A stretch of DNA of 64,000 nucleotides from Morella rubra (taxonomy: Eukaryota > Streptophyta > Magnoliopsida > Fagales > Myricaceae), in contig CM025855.1 of the NCBI GenBank assembly GCA_003952965.2, forward strand, positions 30,763,752 through 30,827,751, given 5' to 3'. A program made the translations under genes and the position numbers. Position 1 is the stretch's first letter, and each line of letters starts with the position of its first letter. The notes below the pieces were generated by a model. The model had not been told where the DNA came from. It saw only the letters and a program-made list of their open reading frames with translations, and made no database searches. Below are positions 56,301-63,545 of the stretch, in pieces.

Positions 56301-59182
56301 AGCCATTTTCAGCAAAAAGAAATTTAAAGAGTAAACTTTGTTTCAATAGGAAACCTAAAAGAAAAAAAGGAGGATGAATTCATGACTTGCCTTATGAAAG
56401 GGAAAATCCCAACAAACCCCTTAATAATATCCTCTCTAAGATTATCAGTGAAATCTACAGGAGGATTTTCCAAAAGTGAATGGAGAGCAAGGATACATCG
56501 AAACACCTCCTCTTTGGGATTATATTGACTGTCAGTCTTCCCATGTAAGCTCGTTTCCACCTTCTCCATGTGAAGAAGCACCAAGCCTTGACAAAATGGA
56601 ATAAGGAAAATGAGAGAAGATTGCTTAGTGACAGTGTTATTCAGAGCTATTCACCTTGGGATGAATGCAAAAGAAAAACTCACTGCAATATATGCGCCTT
56701 TTCATGTGAAAACAGTAATCCCGAACTGCCAAAACATGCCGGAGAACAATCCCATATTCTGACTGGAAGCTTGGAACATTGCTTAAGACATCCCATATGT
56801 GGTTAAAAAGCAATTTAACCACAGATAACAGAGTCAACATTTTACCTGAAATTATGATAAAGATGAAAACCATAAAATTGCACCTAGCATCAATACTATG
56901 ACGAAAATATATCTGCAAATGCATAAAAATTACTAGATAACAAGCATAACAGGATGATAAGACAGAGAGTTTTTTTTTTTTGATAAGTAAGAAAAATGTT
57001 AATATCTTGTGTTAATAGTACAAAAGACTATACTGAGAACAACTAAAGCATATAAGCTAAGAAAACTACTGAAATCCAAAAGAGTCAAAAAAGGAAAACC
57101 CAACACAGAATTTGCCCAAAGAAAAGAGACTGCAACATATGTCCCTTTAAGAACTCCAACGAAGACGCTTATTATCGAAACATCTACTATTTCTTTCCCT
57201 CCATAAACACCACCAAATACAGGAAGGTATCATCTTCCAAACCACCAAAGCGTCGGGTCGTCAAATTTCCTCTTCCAACACAACAGAACCTCAGCCACCC
57301 TACTCACAACGATCGTTGTTTTCATTCACTTACAAAAATACACCCATCAGCAAGGTTACTTTGAGATTATAGCGAACTCTGCCCTCTAAGAAATAAGACG
57401 GAGCCCCATCTACCAAAATATTGTCTGCTCTCCACTATAATTTATTTGTTTTCGAAAATCTTTAACAGTAACAAAATTTTCCAGTTTGTTTTGCAATTCA
57501 AAAGGTTTCCCATCTATAAAAGACCTCCAATGAGAAGCCAAGTGGTTTCCAACCCAAAATCATATGATCTATCAGTAACTCAATTTAATACACCTTTGAG
57601 ATAGATATGCAAGATCTACTTCAAAATAATTTCCTCAACATACTTTAAAGCAAAACAACCAAAGGAACAAAATAATACAGCATAAAACCTAATAAGTCTT
57701 AAGGCAAAACAAAGAATAAAAAACAAGAAAGGGAGAATGAATAAGATTTCAAATTACCAGCCACCTGCTGCTATTTCAATGGTTAAAGCAGATACATTTC
57801 TCATATAACTTACTTGACACTTACATTCAGTAATAATATCAACCATATGAACAACCACATAATTCAATTGATACCTGAAATTTTTGGGTCTTCAGCTCGT
57901 TGCACAACAATTCGAAGAGTTTTTGCATATATTATTTTTGGCGGCCGTCTCTTGCTAGAGGAAATTTCCTTCGATGCACATTGAATAAGCAAAGTAACAA
58001 GAAAAGGCCATGTTTCGGCTGCAGAAACAACATAAACTCCTTTGCTTATGCTTTCAGCTCCTATAAAACATACATGTGCCTTGAAGAAAAATAGATCTTA
58101 CAGTGAGGAATTTCATCAGGTCTCAGCCTAGCAGTGTTCTGACGAAGAAATTTACAGAAGGCAACCGATCTTTCTCCTTCTAACCATGTATTCAACAACT
58201 TTACCCCATCCTATACATATACATTTGCATGGGAACAAGAGTTAAACAGAAAGAAGCACAGAATAACATCTATTCTACTAAATTAAAGGATAACTCGAGA
58301 CTGAAATTTATGATTATTCACTGCAGAAGATATAATCATTCAGAAGGCCAGGCAATCAGGCTCTATTGAGTGGAATAGTGTACTACTCTTCCAAATAAAG
58401 CTAAATGAATTACACATACAGAAGTTAGTTTTGTTAGCCAAAATTAGTAGAAGAAAAACTTGAATTCATATCAAGCGATGAATGTTTGGGACCAAGAAAA
58501 CAAAAGTATACACTGACTTGAGTCCCATACAACTCTTAGAGTTAATTGAGTTGAATGTCGTTTTTCCCACTTCTTTTTTTCCTCTCTGTCCTTTTATTTT
58601 TTATTTTTTTCAGTTTCTGAATGAAATGTATCAGAAACAAACGTACATTAGTTTTCTGTTTCTTCCCCGAGTGAACCTAGGGAAATCAAGCAAAACGAGA
58701 CTCTTAATTCCGCTGAAGTGTATAGACCCCGAGAAGACAACAGAATTTACTCAACTGAACTTTATACAGCTATGAGGGTTTCGTATAATAGGTTGTTCCA
58801 CCCTCATAGTAATTTCTTTGCTGCGACTAATCCAAGATAAACCTACATGAAACTGCTTGGCTGCCGGAAAATTTTTGGCAAAATTTAACTCAGTTCACGG
58901 AACGTCAAACTTCATCCTTACATACGGATGGAATAAGAAATCCACTAAAGTTGCCCTACCATGCTGATTTTAACTTGGTTGATTCGACATTTTTCCTTGC
59001 CTCCTCTTTTTCTCTTTTTAGGAACAACGATTCGTTTGCCTTACTATTCGACGTTTTCACGGCAACAAGACGGAGAATGTCTAAAGAAAATCGACGAAGG
59101 AAACAGGAGTTACTTCGCGAAGTTTGGCTTTATCGGACGAGAGCTTCGAGATGATCTCTTGCACATCCCTCGAAGTGACCAT
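20535..59182 (-). CDS. ATM: ATM serine/threonine kinase gene, N-terminal part (34 exons)
   Basis: This is the large PI3K-like kinase that senses DNA double-strand breaks and signals to repair, cell-cycle and meiotic factors in the nucleus. I recognise it exon by exon from the plant ATM sequence: [10 protein letters not shown] at the start, [31 protein letters not shown], and [10 protein letters not shown] near the left end. About 1,403 codons are present, all from the N-terminal helical-repeat region. FAT, kinase and FATC domains lie beyond the window or are lost. Exon phases agree throughout except for one extra base in exon 15. The visible gene spans 38.6 kb because introns 9, 12 and 15 hold LINEs. 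Exon coordinates are in the four block entries below. Confidence 0.93.
21450..21586. mobile_element. MITE candidate in ATM intron 31
   Basis: Ends are inverted repeats: GCTTTGTTTGGGTG at the left and CACCCAAACACAGC at the right, 13 of 14 positions complementary. The match extends imperfectly into a CAAAATTTT / GAAAATTTTT region. It is 137 bp long, AT-rich and non-coding. No clear target duplication, so the superfamily is open. Confidence 0.6.
22880..23051 (+). mobile_element. LINE-H: 3' end of an L1 element
   Basis: The plus strand shows the last residues of L1 ORF2 ([10 protein letters not shown], then SFLACML and a stop), then the hairpin sequence CAGTACAGTCTTTTGTACTG at 22972-22991. It ends in a poly(A) run at 23033-23051 after ACTTACCTATT. 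It is a strongly 5'-truncated insertion in ATM intron 29, antisense to ATM. Confidence 0.8.
23773..24066. repeat. Tandem duplication, two units of 147 bp
   Basis: Units 23773-23919 and 23920-24066 both start TTCTAGATATGCGTTCC and end TTTAATTTTTACTT. They differ at only a few positions, so the duplication is recent. It lies in ATM intron 29. A shorter duplicate (CTCAATGGAGCAGACAATAA) occurs just before it near 23590-23645. Confidence 0.9.
26741..26950. mobile_element. MITE candidate in ATM intron 24
   Basis: The left end GGTTGTGTTTGAGTG and right end CAAAACACACC form an imperfect inverted repeat that continues into TTAAAATTTT / AAAATTTTAG, about 25 bp in all. It is 210 bp, AT-rich, with no coding. 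TGTTTG-type ends are common in plant PIF/Harbinger and hAT MITEs; a target duplication is not clear. Confidence 0.55.
27285..27327. repeat. (TA)n(TG)n microsatellite
   Basis: A TATATATA run is followed by TGTGTGTGTGTGTG, in ATM intron 24. Confidence 0.8.
27756..32683 (-). CDS. ATM: ATM exons 16-24
   Basis: Coding exons: 32635-32683, 31163-31234, 30345-30500, 30162-30251, 29892-30079, 28712-29321, 28533-28601, 28260-28415 and 27756-27881. Exon 16 ([14 protein letters not shown]) directly continues exon 15 across the LINE-filled intron. Exon 18 ([12 protein letters not shown]) and exon 20 ([13 protein letters not shown]) match the Arabidopsis protein. Exon 21 is the largest at 610 bp and carries an acidic stretch ([15 protein letters not shown]) followed by [12 protein letters not shown]. 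Exon 24 has [18 protein letters not shown]. Intron 16 has a LINE tail; introns 17-20 are short and plain; intron 23 holds the minute LINE insertion at 27927. Confidence 0.92.
27927..27953 (-). mobile_element. Minute LINE insertion: poly(A) plus seven bases
   Basis: On the plus strand this is about 20 T followed by ATAAGTA. It is flanked by perfect 19-bp copies of GAAGCATAATATGAACTCT at 27908-27926 and 27954-27972. The longer LINEs here (LINE-A, LINE-E) start on the plus strand with a T run then ATAAGTAAG, so on the minus strand this insert is the last bases of such a LINE plus its poly(A) tail. The long duplication is the mark of L1 target-primed insertion. It lies in ATM intron 23. Confidence 0.85.
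31644..31703 (-). mobile_element. LINE-I: very short L1 3' tail in ATM intron 16
   Basis: A T run at about 31645 is followed by AATATTATTAGAAATAG and by AGTACAAAGGTTGTACT (31687-31703). That is the same 3' hairpin as LINE-B and LINE-D. AGATC occurs on both sides, a possible short target duplication. Confidence 0.7.
31950..32330. other. ATM intron 16 interior, unassigned
   Basis: Coding-like strings on the plus strand match no family that I know. It may be a decayed retroelement piece. Confidence 0.3.
32790..33119 (+). mobile_element. Copia 3' fragment with LTR start, antisense in ATM intron 15
   Basis: Plus-strand frames show the end of Copia RNase H ([11 protein letters not shown] near 32950-32985). 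A polypurine tract GCTTGAGGGGGAG follows at about 33030-33042, and directly after it an LTR start TGTTAGTATGTATTGG at 33043. The LTR is cut off at 33119 where the poly(T) of LINE-A begins. It is an old, broken partial copy. Confidence 0.75.
33120..37655 (-). mobile_element. LINE-A: long L1 element in ATM intron 15
   Basis: On the minus strand the parts in order are: ORF1-like pieces (37652-37144 and 36965-36252), endonuclease with GDFNV (about 36017-35802), reverse transcriptase with GDKAPGPDG (about 35060) and FADDT (about 34190), the zf-RVT region (33647-33384), and the C-terminal [15 protein letters not shown]. The 3' hairpin AGTACAAAAAGCTGTACT lies at 33171-33188, then the poly(A) tail at 33120-33130. 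Several frame breaks and a direct internal duplication make it inactive: a string of about 64 bp at 34506 recurs at 34685. The 5' end lies inside or near ORF1. It has the same orientation as ATM and landed at or in the LTR of the Copia fragment. Confidence 0.88.
37656..38126 (-). other. ATM intron 15, plain part
   Basis: AT-rich intron DNA between LINE-A and exon 15. A short direct repeat GAAATTCAATCA occurs at about 37660-37695. Nothing else is recognised. Confidence 0.5.
38127..45751 (-). CDS. ATM: ATM exons 10-15, with a frame break in exon 15
   Basis: Coding exons: 45653-45751, 44756-44812, 44430-44514, 38665-38739, 38322-38363 and 38127-38198. They encode the conserved strings [17 protein letters not shown] (exon 10), [15 protein letters not shown] (exon 11), [16 protein letters not shown] (exon 13) and [10 protein letters not shown] (exon 14). 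In exon 15 the conserved [11 protein letters not shown] reading needs three G after GTAT, but the minus strand has four (38158-38161). As written, the frame shifts and a TGA is met at the first bases of exon 17. A sequencing or assembly error in the short run is possible. Intron 12 (5.7 kb) holds LINE-B with a hAT insert and the LINE-C tail; intron 10 holds LINE-D. Confidence 0.9.
38990..43918 (-). mobile_element. LINE-B: 5'-truncated L1, split by a hAT element, in ATM intron 12
   Basis: On the minus strand, the end of the endonuclease region (SDHFPIM, about 43870) is followed by the spacer (43792-43310), RT with [11 protein letters not shown] (about 43190) and [10 protein letters not shown], then FLLYLL near 42760. 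There the element is interrupted at 42752-40940 and resumes with LRRCGFG at 40930. After that come FADDTLV (about 40650), the zf-RVT region (about 39560-39390) and the C-terminal [10 protein letters not shown]. The hairpin AGTACAAAGGTTGTACT lies at 39046-39062 and the poly(A) tail at 38990-39002. It has the same orientation as ATM. Frame breaks make it inactive. Confidence 0.88.
40940..42752. mobile_element. Non-autonomous hAT DNA transposon inserted in LINE-B
   Basis: The left end TAGGGGTGCAA and right end ATTTACCCCTA are short hAT-type inverted repeats. The flanking 8-bp copies CTTAGGAG (40932-40939) and CTCAAGAG (42753-42760) match at 6 of 8. Removing the insert together with one 8-bp copy restores the LINE reading [11 protein letters not shown]. 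The 1.8-kb interior has CCGGTTCCG-rich ends and a strong CT-rich tract (41270-41440) like a promoter and leader, but no transposase frame. It is therefore a deletion derivative or promoter-bearing non-autonomous copy. Confidence 0.85.
44031..44346 (-). mobile_element. LINE-C: 3' end of an L1 in ATM intron 12
   Basis: Minus strand: [17 protein letters not shown] and [15 protein letters not shown], the C-terminus of L1 ORF2. The hairpin CAGTACAAGAGACTGTACTG follows at 44102-44121, and the poly(A) tail at 44031-44045. It is truncated at its 5' end within 85 bp of ATM exon 12. Confidence 0.85.
44971..45111 (-). mobile_element. LINE-D: short L1 tail with target duplication in ATM intron 10
   Basis: A T run at 44971-44983 is followed by the hairpin AGTACAAAGGCTGTACT (45027-45043) and about 70 bp more LINE 3' sequence. 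The flanks TATCAAGCATT (left, from 44961) and TATCAAGCATT (right, from 45116) form a target duplication. It is strongly 5'-truncated and in the ATM orientation. Confidence 0.88.
45112..45652. other. ATM intron 10, plain part
   Basis: An open plus-strand frame (45324-45563) matches nothing known to me; taken as chance or a decayed repeat. Confidence 0.4.
45752..46569. other. ATM intron 9, part next to exon 10
   Basis: AT-rich intron DNA before the LINE-E target duplication. Near 46190-46270 a plus-strand string faintly resembles a Copia RNase H end; too weak to call. Confidence 0.4.
47899..48561 (+). pseudogene. LINE-F reverse transcriptase, N-terminal half
   Basis: A 220-residue open frame with the RT fingers/palm motifs [34 protein letters not shown] and [13 protein letters not shown]. 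The frame is lost shortly before the FADD box, which lies in another frame at about 48628. The first five bases come from the host LINE-E. Confidence 0.8.
47905..50261 (+). mobile_element. LINE-F: 5'-truncated L1 nested in LINE-E, opposite strand
   Basis: It starts within RT at [14 protein letters not shown] and runs through [42 protein letters not shown] (about 48628), the zf-RVT part (about 49700-49860) and [12 protein letters not shown]. The hairpin GTACAATCTTTGTAC follows at 50198-50212 and the poly(A) tail at 50253-50262. It splits LINE-E between KGGRLTLI and STLSSLP. The joint lacks two or three host bases and shows no target duplication. Several frame breaks. It is antisense to ATM. 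Confidence 0.9.
50262..50640 (-). pseudogene. LINE-E ORF2: reverse transcriptase palm with FADD
   Basis: Encodes [16 protein letters not shown], the plant L1 form of the YxDD catalytic box, then [10 protein letters not shown] and [23 protein letters not shown]. The frame is cut at 50262 by the inserted LINE-F and resumes at 47904 with [17 protein letters not shown]. Confidence 0.88.
50824..52660 (-). pseudogene. LINE-E ORF2: endonuclease and first half of reverse transcriptase
   Basis: The apurinic-type endonuclease spans about 52650-51950, with SWNVRGLN at the start and the catalytic-loop string GGDFNVTR. A spacer (52032-51613) follows. The RT N-terminal half (51600-50824) has [47 protein letters not shown] and [14 protein letters not shown], where KLDIxKAYD carries the first catalytic aspartate. 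At least one stop and frame changes separate the pieces. Confidence 0.85.
53632..54618 (-). pseudogene. LINE-E ORF1, N-terminal part
   Basis: An open frame of 328 residues begins [13 protein letters not shown] and has a compact N-terminal domain of the kind seen in plant L1 ORF1 ([20 protein letters not shown]), followed by a Gly/Ser-rich linker. ORF1 proteins coat the LINE RNA. The natural ATG may be that of MMSFSRR, four codons in. The later part of ORF1 lies in other frames at 53640-52660, so the gene is broken. Confidence 0.7.
54955..59182 (-). CDS. ATM: ATM exons 1-9
   Basis: Coding exons: 59114-59182, 58102-58210, 57875-58018, 56684-56845, 56391-56586, 56107-56263, 55655-55794, 55485-55572 and 54955-55058. 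The start is set by M-V-T-S-R-D-V, as in Arabidopsis. Exons 1-2 encode the TAN motif (SSDKAKLRE then DGVKLLNTW), a conserved N-terminal Tel1/ATM segment linked in yeast to telomere and damage functions. Exon 4 ([14 protein letters not shown]) and exon 6 ([16 protein letters not shown]) are strongly conserved. Intron 5 starts with GC (AAG|GCAAGT), a GC-AG intron; all the others start with GT. Intron 3 carries a LINE tail at 56970-57316. The rest of intron 3 and introns 1 and 6 hold nothing recognisable. Confidence 0.93.
56970..57316 (-). mobile_element. LINE-G: L1 3' end in ATM intron 3
   Basis: A T run at 56970-56981 is followed by GATAAGTAAG, then AGTACAAAAGACTATACT (about 57017-57034), the LINE 3' hairpin in a weaker form. 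Beyond it the minus strand encodes scraps of the ORF2 C-terminus ([19 protein letters not shown]). It is 5'-truncated, decayed and in the ATM orientation. Confidence 0.8.
57317..57874 (-). other. ATM intron 3, plain part
   Basis: AT-rich intron DNA with no gene or repeat recognised. Confidence 0.5.
58211..59113 (-). other. ATM intron 1
   Basis: A 903-bp first intron with GTAACT donor and ATAG acceptor, with T-rich stretches. The plus-strand open frame at 58482-58775 shows no family motif. Confidence 0.55.
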
Positions 59183-59690
59183 CGCCGTTTCAGGAGATGC
59201 AGCTCCGAGAGCGATGCGCTACAGTGTCCTAGAGCGAAAGATGAAGGGCTAGGGTTTTCATCGGGGTTCTAAGAGAGCAATTGGGTGTTTGTGAAGAGAG
59301 AAATGGCGGGAAAATGGGAGGCAGGGCTTGGACTTCCTGCAGGAGTGACAGTGAGACTGTGAAGGGTTTTTTAGGAAAGACAGGACGAGGACGTACTTGC
59401 TGAGTTTGTCAAGATGCCAAAAGTGTGTTTTATGGATATTTATCAATAAGGTGTTATGAAAATTGGGAGAGATGACCAGAAGAATTACGGGGATCACTCC
59501 GCTCGGCTCGGACGTTTCTTGGAAGGCCAAAGAAGCTCCTCTTTGCAAATTCAGTAAAGCCGTCCACCTTTAGAGGCGACATACAGCACCACGACAGACG
59601 CTTTTAACGTGACGACTGGCTAGAAGCCGTTGCTCGCCTCAGCAAGTCTGGAAAGAACATAAAATTGTGTGTCAAACAACCAAGCAAATG
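59183..59690 (-). promoter_or_regulatory. ATM promoter and 5' leader
   Basis: This is the region directly upstream of the ATM start codon. It is moderately GC-rich and holds the E2F-like site described separately. No clear TATA box at a canonical distance was found, as is usual for plant cell-cycle and repair genes. Minus-strand open frame 59258-59548 lies in the leader or promoter and is taken as chance. Confidence 0.5.
59305..59314 (-). promoter_or_regulatory. E2F-like site upstream of ATM
   Basis: The minus strand reads TTTTCCCGCC, matching the known plant E2F consensus TTTCCCGC, about 125 bp before the ATG. It suggests S-phase-linked expression; this is inference from the motif only. Confidence 0.55.
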
Positions 59691-59880
59691 GGGCGTGTAT
59701 TTACCGAAATTTTAAAAAATATTTTTAAAATTTTAGGAATCTTTTAAATATTAAAATTTATTAAAATTTGTGAAAAGTGTAAAGTGTATGTGTAAAAGTG
59801 TGAAGTTTATTGAGATTTGTAAAATGTGTTTGGTGTGATGAAATTTTGGGCTCCAAAAAATTAGACAAACTAACGCCCCC
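59691..59880. mobile_element. MITE-like element, copy 1
   Basis: Ends GGGCGTGTATTT and ACGCCC form a short imperfect inverted repeat. The interior (GAAATTTTAAAAAATA then CTTTTAAATATTAAAATT) is closely shared with the element at 60553-60716. AT-rich and non-coding. Confidence 0.45.
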
Positions 59881-60006
59881 AAAATTTTAGCACATACACC
59901 AGCATTTTCTCCGAAATTTGTTTGCAAATTATTGTTTTCTGTAACACTTCCGAAGCTAAAAATATTGACCTTAAGGTGACAAATTTTACATTTCCATTCA
60001 ATTTTT

Positions 60007-60461
60007 GCACATTCAATCTTCTCCCCACCGTCACTCACTTGTTCTTGATCAATTTAGGATTTAAATGGAAAACTACATTGATTTTTGGGCCAAAAGTTGG
60101 CATCCTCTATGTACAATTTGTTTTGTAATTTACATCTTAAACTACCAAACTCCTTGCATTACACCCTAAATTATCAAAATATTTACATTTTTGCACCATA
60201 AGTTAAGATCTCGCCTTTAAAATCAATAATAATAAAAAGACACAATCTTAACGATTAAATTGTAACATGAATTGCAAAGTTCAAAACTATTGATAATTTG
60301 AAGTGCAATGTTTTGAGTTTAATAATTTTAGGTGTAATTTACAACATAAGTAATAGTTAAATAGTGTAAAGTGTAATTTACTCTTTTAATATTTTATGTC
60401 TGTGTTATTATTAAAACAGAACTGATATCCACCATGAATAGTTTTTTTTTAGGTCCTATTC
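60007..60461. repeat. 455-bp direct repeat, copy 1
   Basis: Matches 63546-64000 at all but about five positions with no length change. Contains no gene. The left boundary is sharp at GCACATTCAATC; the right boundary cannot be judged because the window ends in the second copy. Confidence 0.95.
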
Positions 60462-60552
60462 CAATACATTTGGTTGGGAACGATTCTTAGTTGTTTATTT
60501 AAAAATTAGCACGTGAAATATACAATATTGTGGTAAATAGTTAAACTATATT

Positions 60553-60716
60553 TAGTGGCGTTTATTTATTGAAATTTTAGAGAAATATTTTTAAAATTTT
60601 AAAAATCTTTTAAATATTAAAATTTATTAAATTTTTTATTTTATTCTAAATTTTAAAATATATTTAATTTACTTGAAATTTCGATACCCAAAATATTGCC
60701 AAATGAACGCGGCTAC
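60553..60716. mobile_element. MITE-like element, copy 2
   Basis: Shares about 65 bp of its left half with the element at 59691. Ends (GTGGCGTTTATTT and AAATGAACGCGGC) are imperfectly inverted. Confidence 0.4.
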
Positions 60717-63545
60717 GAAATTGGTTTCTGTAGTCTCAATTGTGAAGGTGATTTTCAACGAGTGAAAAAGGAGAAACTGGAACTCAGAGTCATGATTTGA
60801 TGCTTTCAAATATGGACCCTCTGCGCTCGGCCTAATATATGGGCTTCAAACTAGCAAGCAGCGCATACTTAAAAAGTCCATATTCAGGAATATCGTTGCC
60901 CATAGGCTAACTGCAGTTTCGAATCTACGGCCCAATGGGCTTTGCTGAATAGGAGTCAACGCTCAGAAGCCACCAAAAGAACGAAGGGATTATAGACAGC
61001 AGCCAACCGGTCCAAACCAAAAAAGTCTTTGCCACTGAACTCATTAGCCAAGCCATGACGGCATGACCATAGAGACGAGGACAAAAATTTGGAAGGGAGA
61101 CGATGCCAGGGGACAAGGTGAGGGACGAGTGGTCGGCTTCTAGAGGGTAACATGGGACCTGAATGACTTGGATATATAGCAAAATATCAGAAATGCCAGT
61201 CATTTATGGTGAGCTAGAGAGCAAAGAGAGAAGGACAATGGACAATGGACAATGGGGTTAAAATATGTGGGGCTTATAAAGATACTGTCCACCGACCCCA
61301 ATAGATTCGTGTATTTAGAATTCTGAGAGTTGGAATATTATCTGCGAGACTGTGACTCGCATGCATGCTGTACAGCCTGCGCCGCAGTCACCGTTGGATT
61401 TGTCGCGCATGCGCAAAAGAGTTGCGACTATGTGTGAGCGCGCTGGGTCGTATCACGTACAGCGCTGTGGACTTACTGAATACTGAGTAGATGTACACAC
61501 CCAAAAAGTGTCAAGAAAAAACTGTCACACAATCTTTCACATGCACACAGATCCGACAACAGCTTGGACAATCAACGTTTGTCCAACCCCCCAGTTCACA
61601 CTAACCTCAATGTGCCAAGCACTAGCAGCTAGCTGTTGTGCCAAACTGAAAGAAGCTGTGGGATCAAGAGAGAATTCCATGGATCATCCATACCTTTTTA
61701 GGCAATGATATTGGTCCCAAAAGGGAGCCGAACCCAACTTGGGGTTCTTAATTGGAGAGCATCATTGCCCTACTTGTGGATGGCCTAAAGCTTCGGGATC
61801 AAAGAGTCCTGACGTACGGTGGGGGCTCATGTTACAAGAAGATTGACTGCACCAATTACGAGGGACTGTGACCATCATCATGATAAAGAGCATGCACCTA
61901 GAGAATCTGATGATCAGAGGGGCCGGGTTGCTCACTTTGAAACCGTTTGATTCTGCGCCTAGCTTTTAAAATTCAAATGATCACGTATTTAATTAGTACA
62001 TAACGGTTGAATGGTGGGAGATCACTTATTCTTCCGATCGAGTCCAGCAGTGTCGACCAACTAAAGTAGTCCTCACCACAATTTGAGCTGATCACCCTTT
62101 GAGCCATAAGAATGTAATTCTGTACTTGTATTGTTTTCGTTCCTCACTTCTGTCTTGTATATATGTAATGACCGTCTTTACTTGAAGAAAAGAGTCATAA
62201 AGGACGTTATAGTTATTAAAAAAAAAAAGGGGGCAGCTTTTGCATTGATTTGCTAATCTGCCTTTCCAAAACTTTTATTTGAGTTTGGAAAAACAATAAA
62301 GGATAGGAAAACAAAAAAGCAAAAGGAAGTACATAAAGATATAGAGAGAGAGAGAGAGAGGTCATAAGGTGCCTGAAGTAGCTTGAAGCTGAAGATTTTC
62401 CTTGTTTGTAATAAACTTTAAGAAAATGGTATCAAAGTGGTGAACTGTTAGTACTCATCCTTCTGTTCACCGGCTCCCTCTCTTCCCCTTTTCTTCCGGG
62501 ATACTGAAGTAATTATCACCCTAAACTTCCGGAATGTTGAATATAATGAGGGGTTGCCCCAGCAAGCCAAAGAGGGATCATCAGTAACATATGATCTTCT
62601 ACTAGCGCCCCTATAACTGCACGCACATCGAAAGTCGAGAGTGTTTTTTCGGCATATAATCCTATTTGCAAATAGAATATGAAACAAAAGTTCAAACGAA
62701 ACCTATAAAGAAAATATAAGAGATGTTGTGTTTTAATTTGGTAGCCCTACATTGTAGGTGGTCCGTGGTCCTGCAAGCATCCAAGTAACGGTGGTTGGAA
62801 GGAAATATGACATCCTTCTGATTGACATGATTGCAAATACCAGTCCTAAAGAAAGGGTAATAGTATAAGAATTGGGATTCGGATGGGCAATGCAGAAAAT
62901 AAACCAATCCTGGTGTACGGTGGAATGTGGGCACAGATCACTCACTTTATTCACCTGACAGTGCGTACTTTGGGCCCTGTTGGCTGGAGTGTGTTCCGGA
63001 CGCTAGCTTCCACCTGTTTTTTTCGAGCGGCTAAAGCGTCGTCGTGCTGTGCATGCATGTCTGACATCACATTTCTGATGAGAGCTTCGAATCTTCATTT
63101 TCAAGATCTTAGGACCAACCCGCCTAACTCGAAGACGAAGAGAACTTTCATTTGAACTTGGGTACCCAAAAAATTTGAATGAAGATCTTGAAGAAAAAAA
63201 AAAAGTTTTTTCAATTCAACTTCATCTTAAAAATCAGAAGTTTTACTGCTCGAATTCATCAGTTTGCTTCTTAATTGTTTACCTTGCCCTTTTTCGAGAA
63301 TACAAAATCAGTGTCCAAGTTCTTCGCTGCATCCATAAACTCTTAAGACAAATTATTAAGATAAGCTGAGCATAATAAGTAGACGTCTGTAGTCGGAAAA
63401 ATTGCGGGTTTGAAGTGTGTGTTCGAGCCTCGCAAAGTGACAAGTGGAATAGCACTGCGTTTTCAGAGATGGCTGGACTAGGAAGTCGATAGTATGGACG
63501 GGGGGTTTTTCGCGCGATGCACGTGGCGCTATTGGCAAAGTGTAA
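60717..63545. other. Intergenic DNA, no gene recognised
   Basis: Several short open frames show no family motif. Motifs GGCCCAATGGGC near 60930 resemble site II promoter elements but no start codon with a credible protein follows. A GA microsatellite lies at 62343-62361. A GC-rich stretch at 61340-61480 has repeated GCATGC and GCGC strings. A string TGGTATCAAAG near 62429 resembles an LTR primer-binding site without LTR support. Confidence 0.45.

Noticed and set aside
59258-59548. Open minus-strand frame upstream of ATM as an N-terminal extension or separate gene
   Set aside because: The conserved plant ATM start M-V-T-S-R-D lies downstream, and the frame has no family motif.
61340-61480. 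GCATGC/GCGC-rich patch as a structured RNA or CpG island
   Set aside because: No extended complementary arms or neighbouring gene start were found; it is probably compositional.
62420-62450. TGGTATCAAAG string as an LTR primer-binding site
   Set aside because: No LTR with a partner copy and no gag or pol sequence lies nearby.
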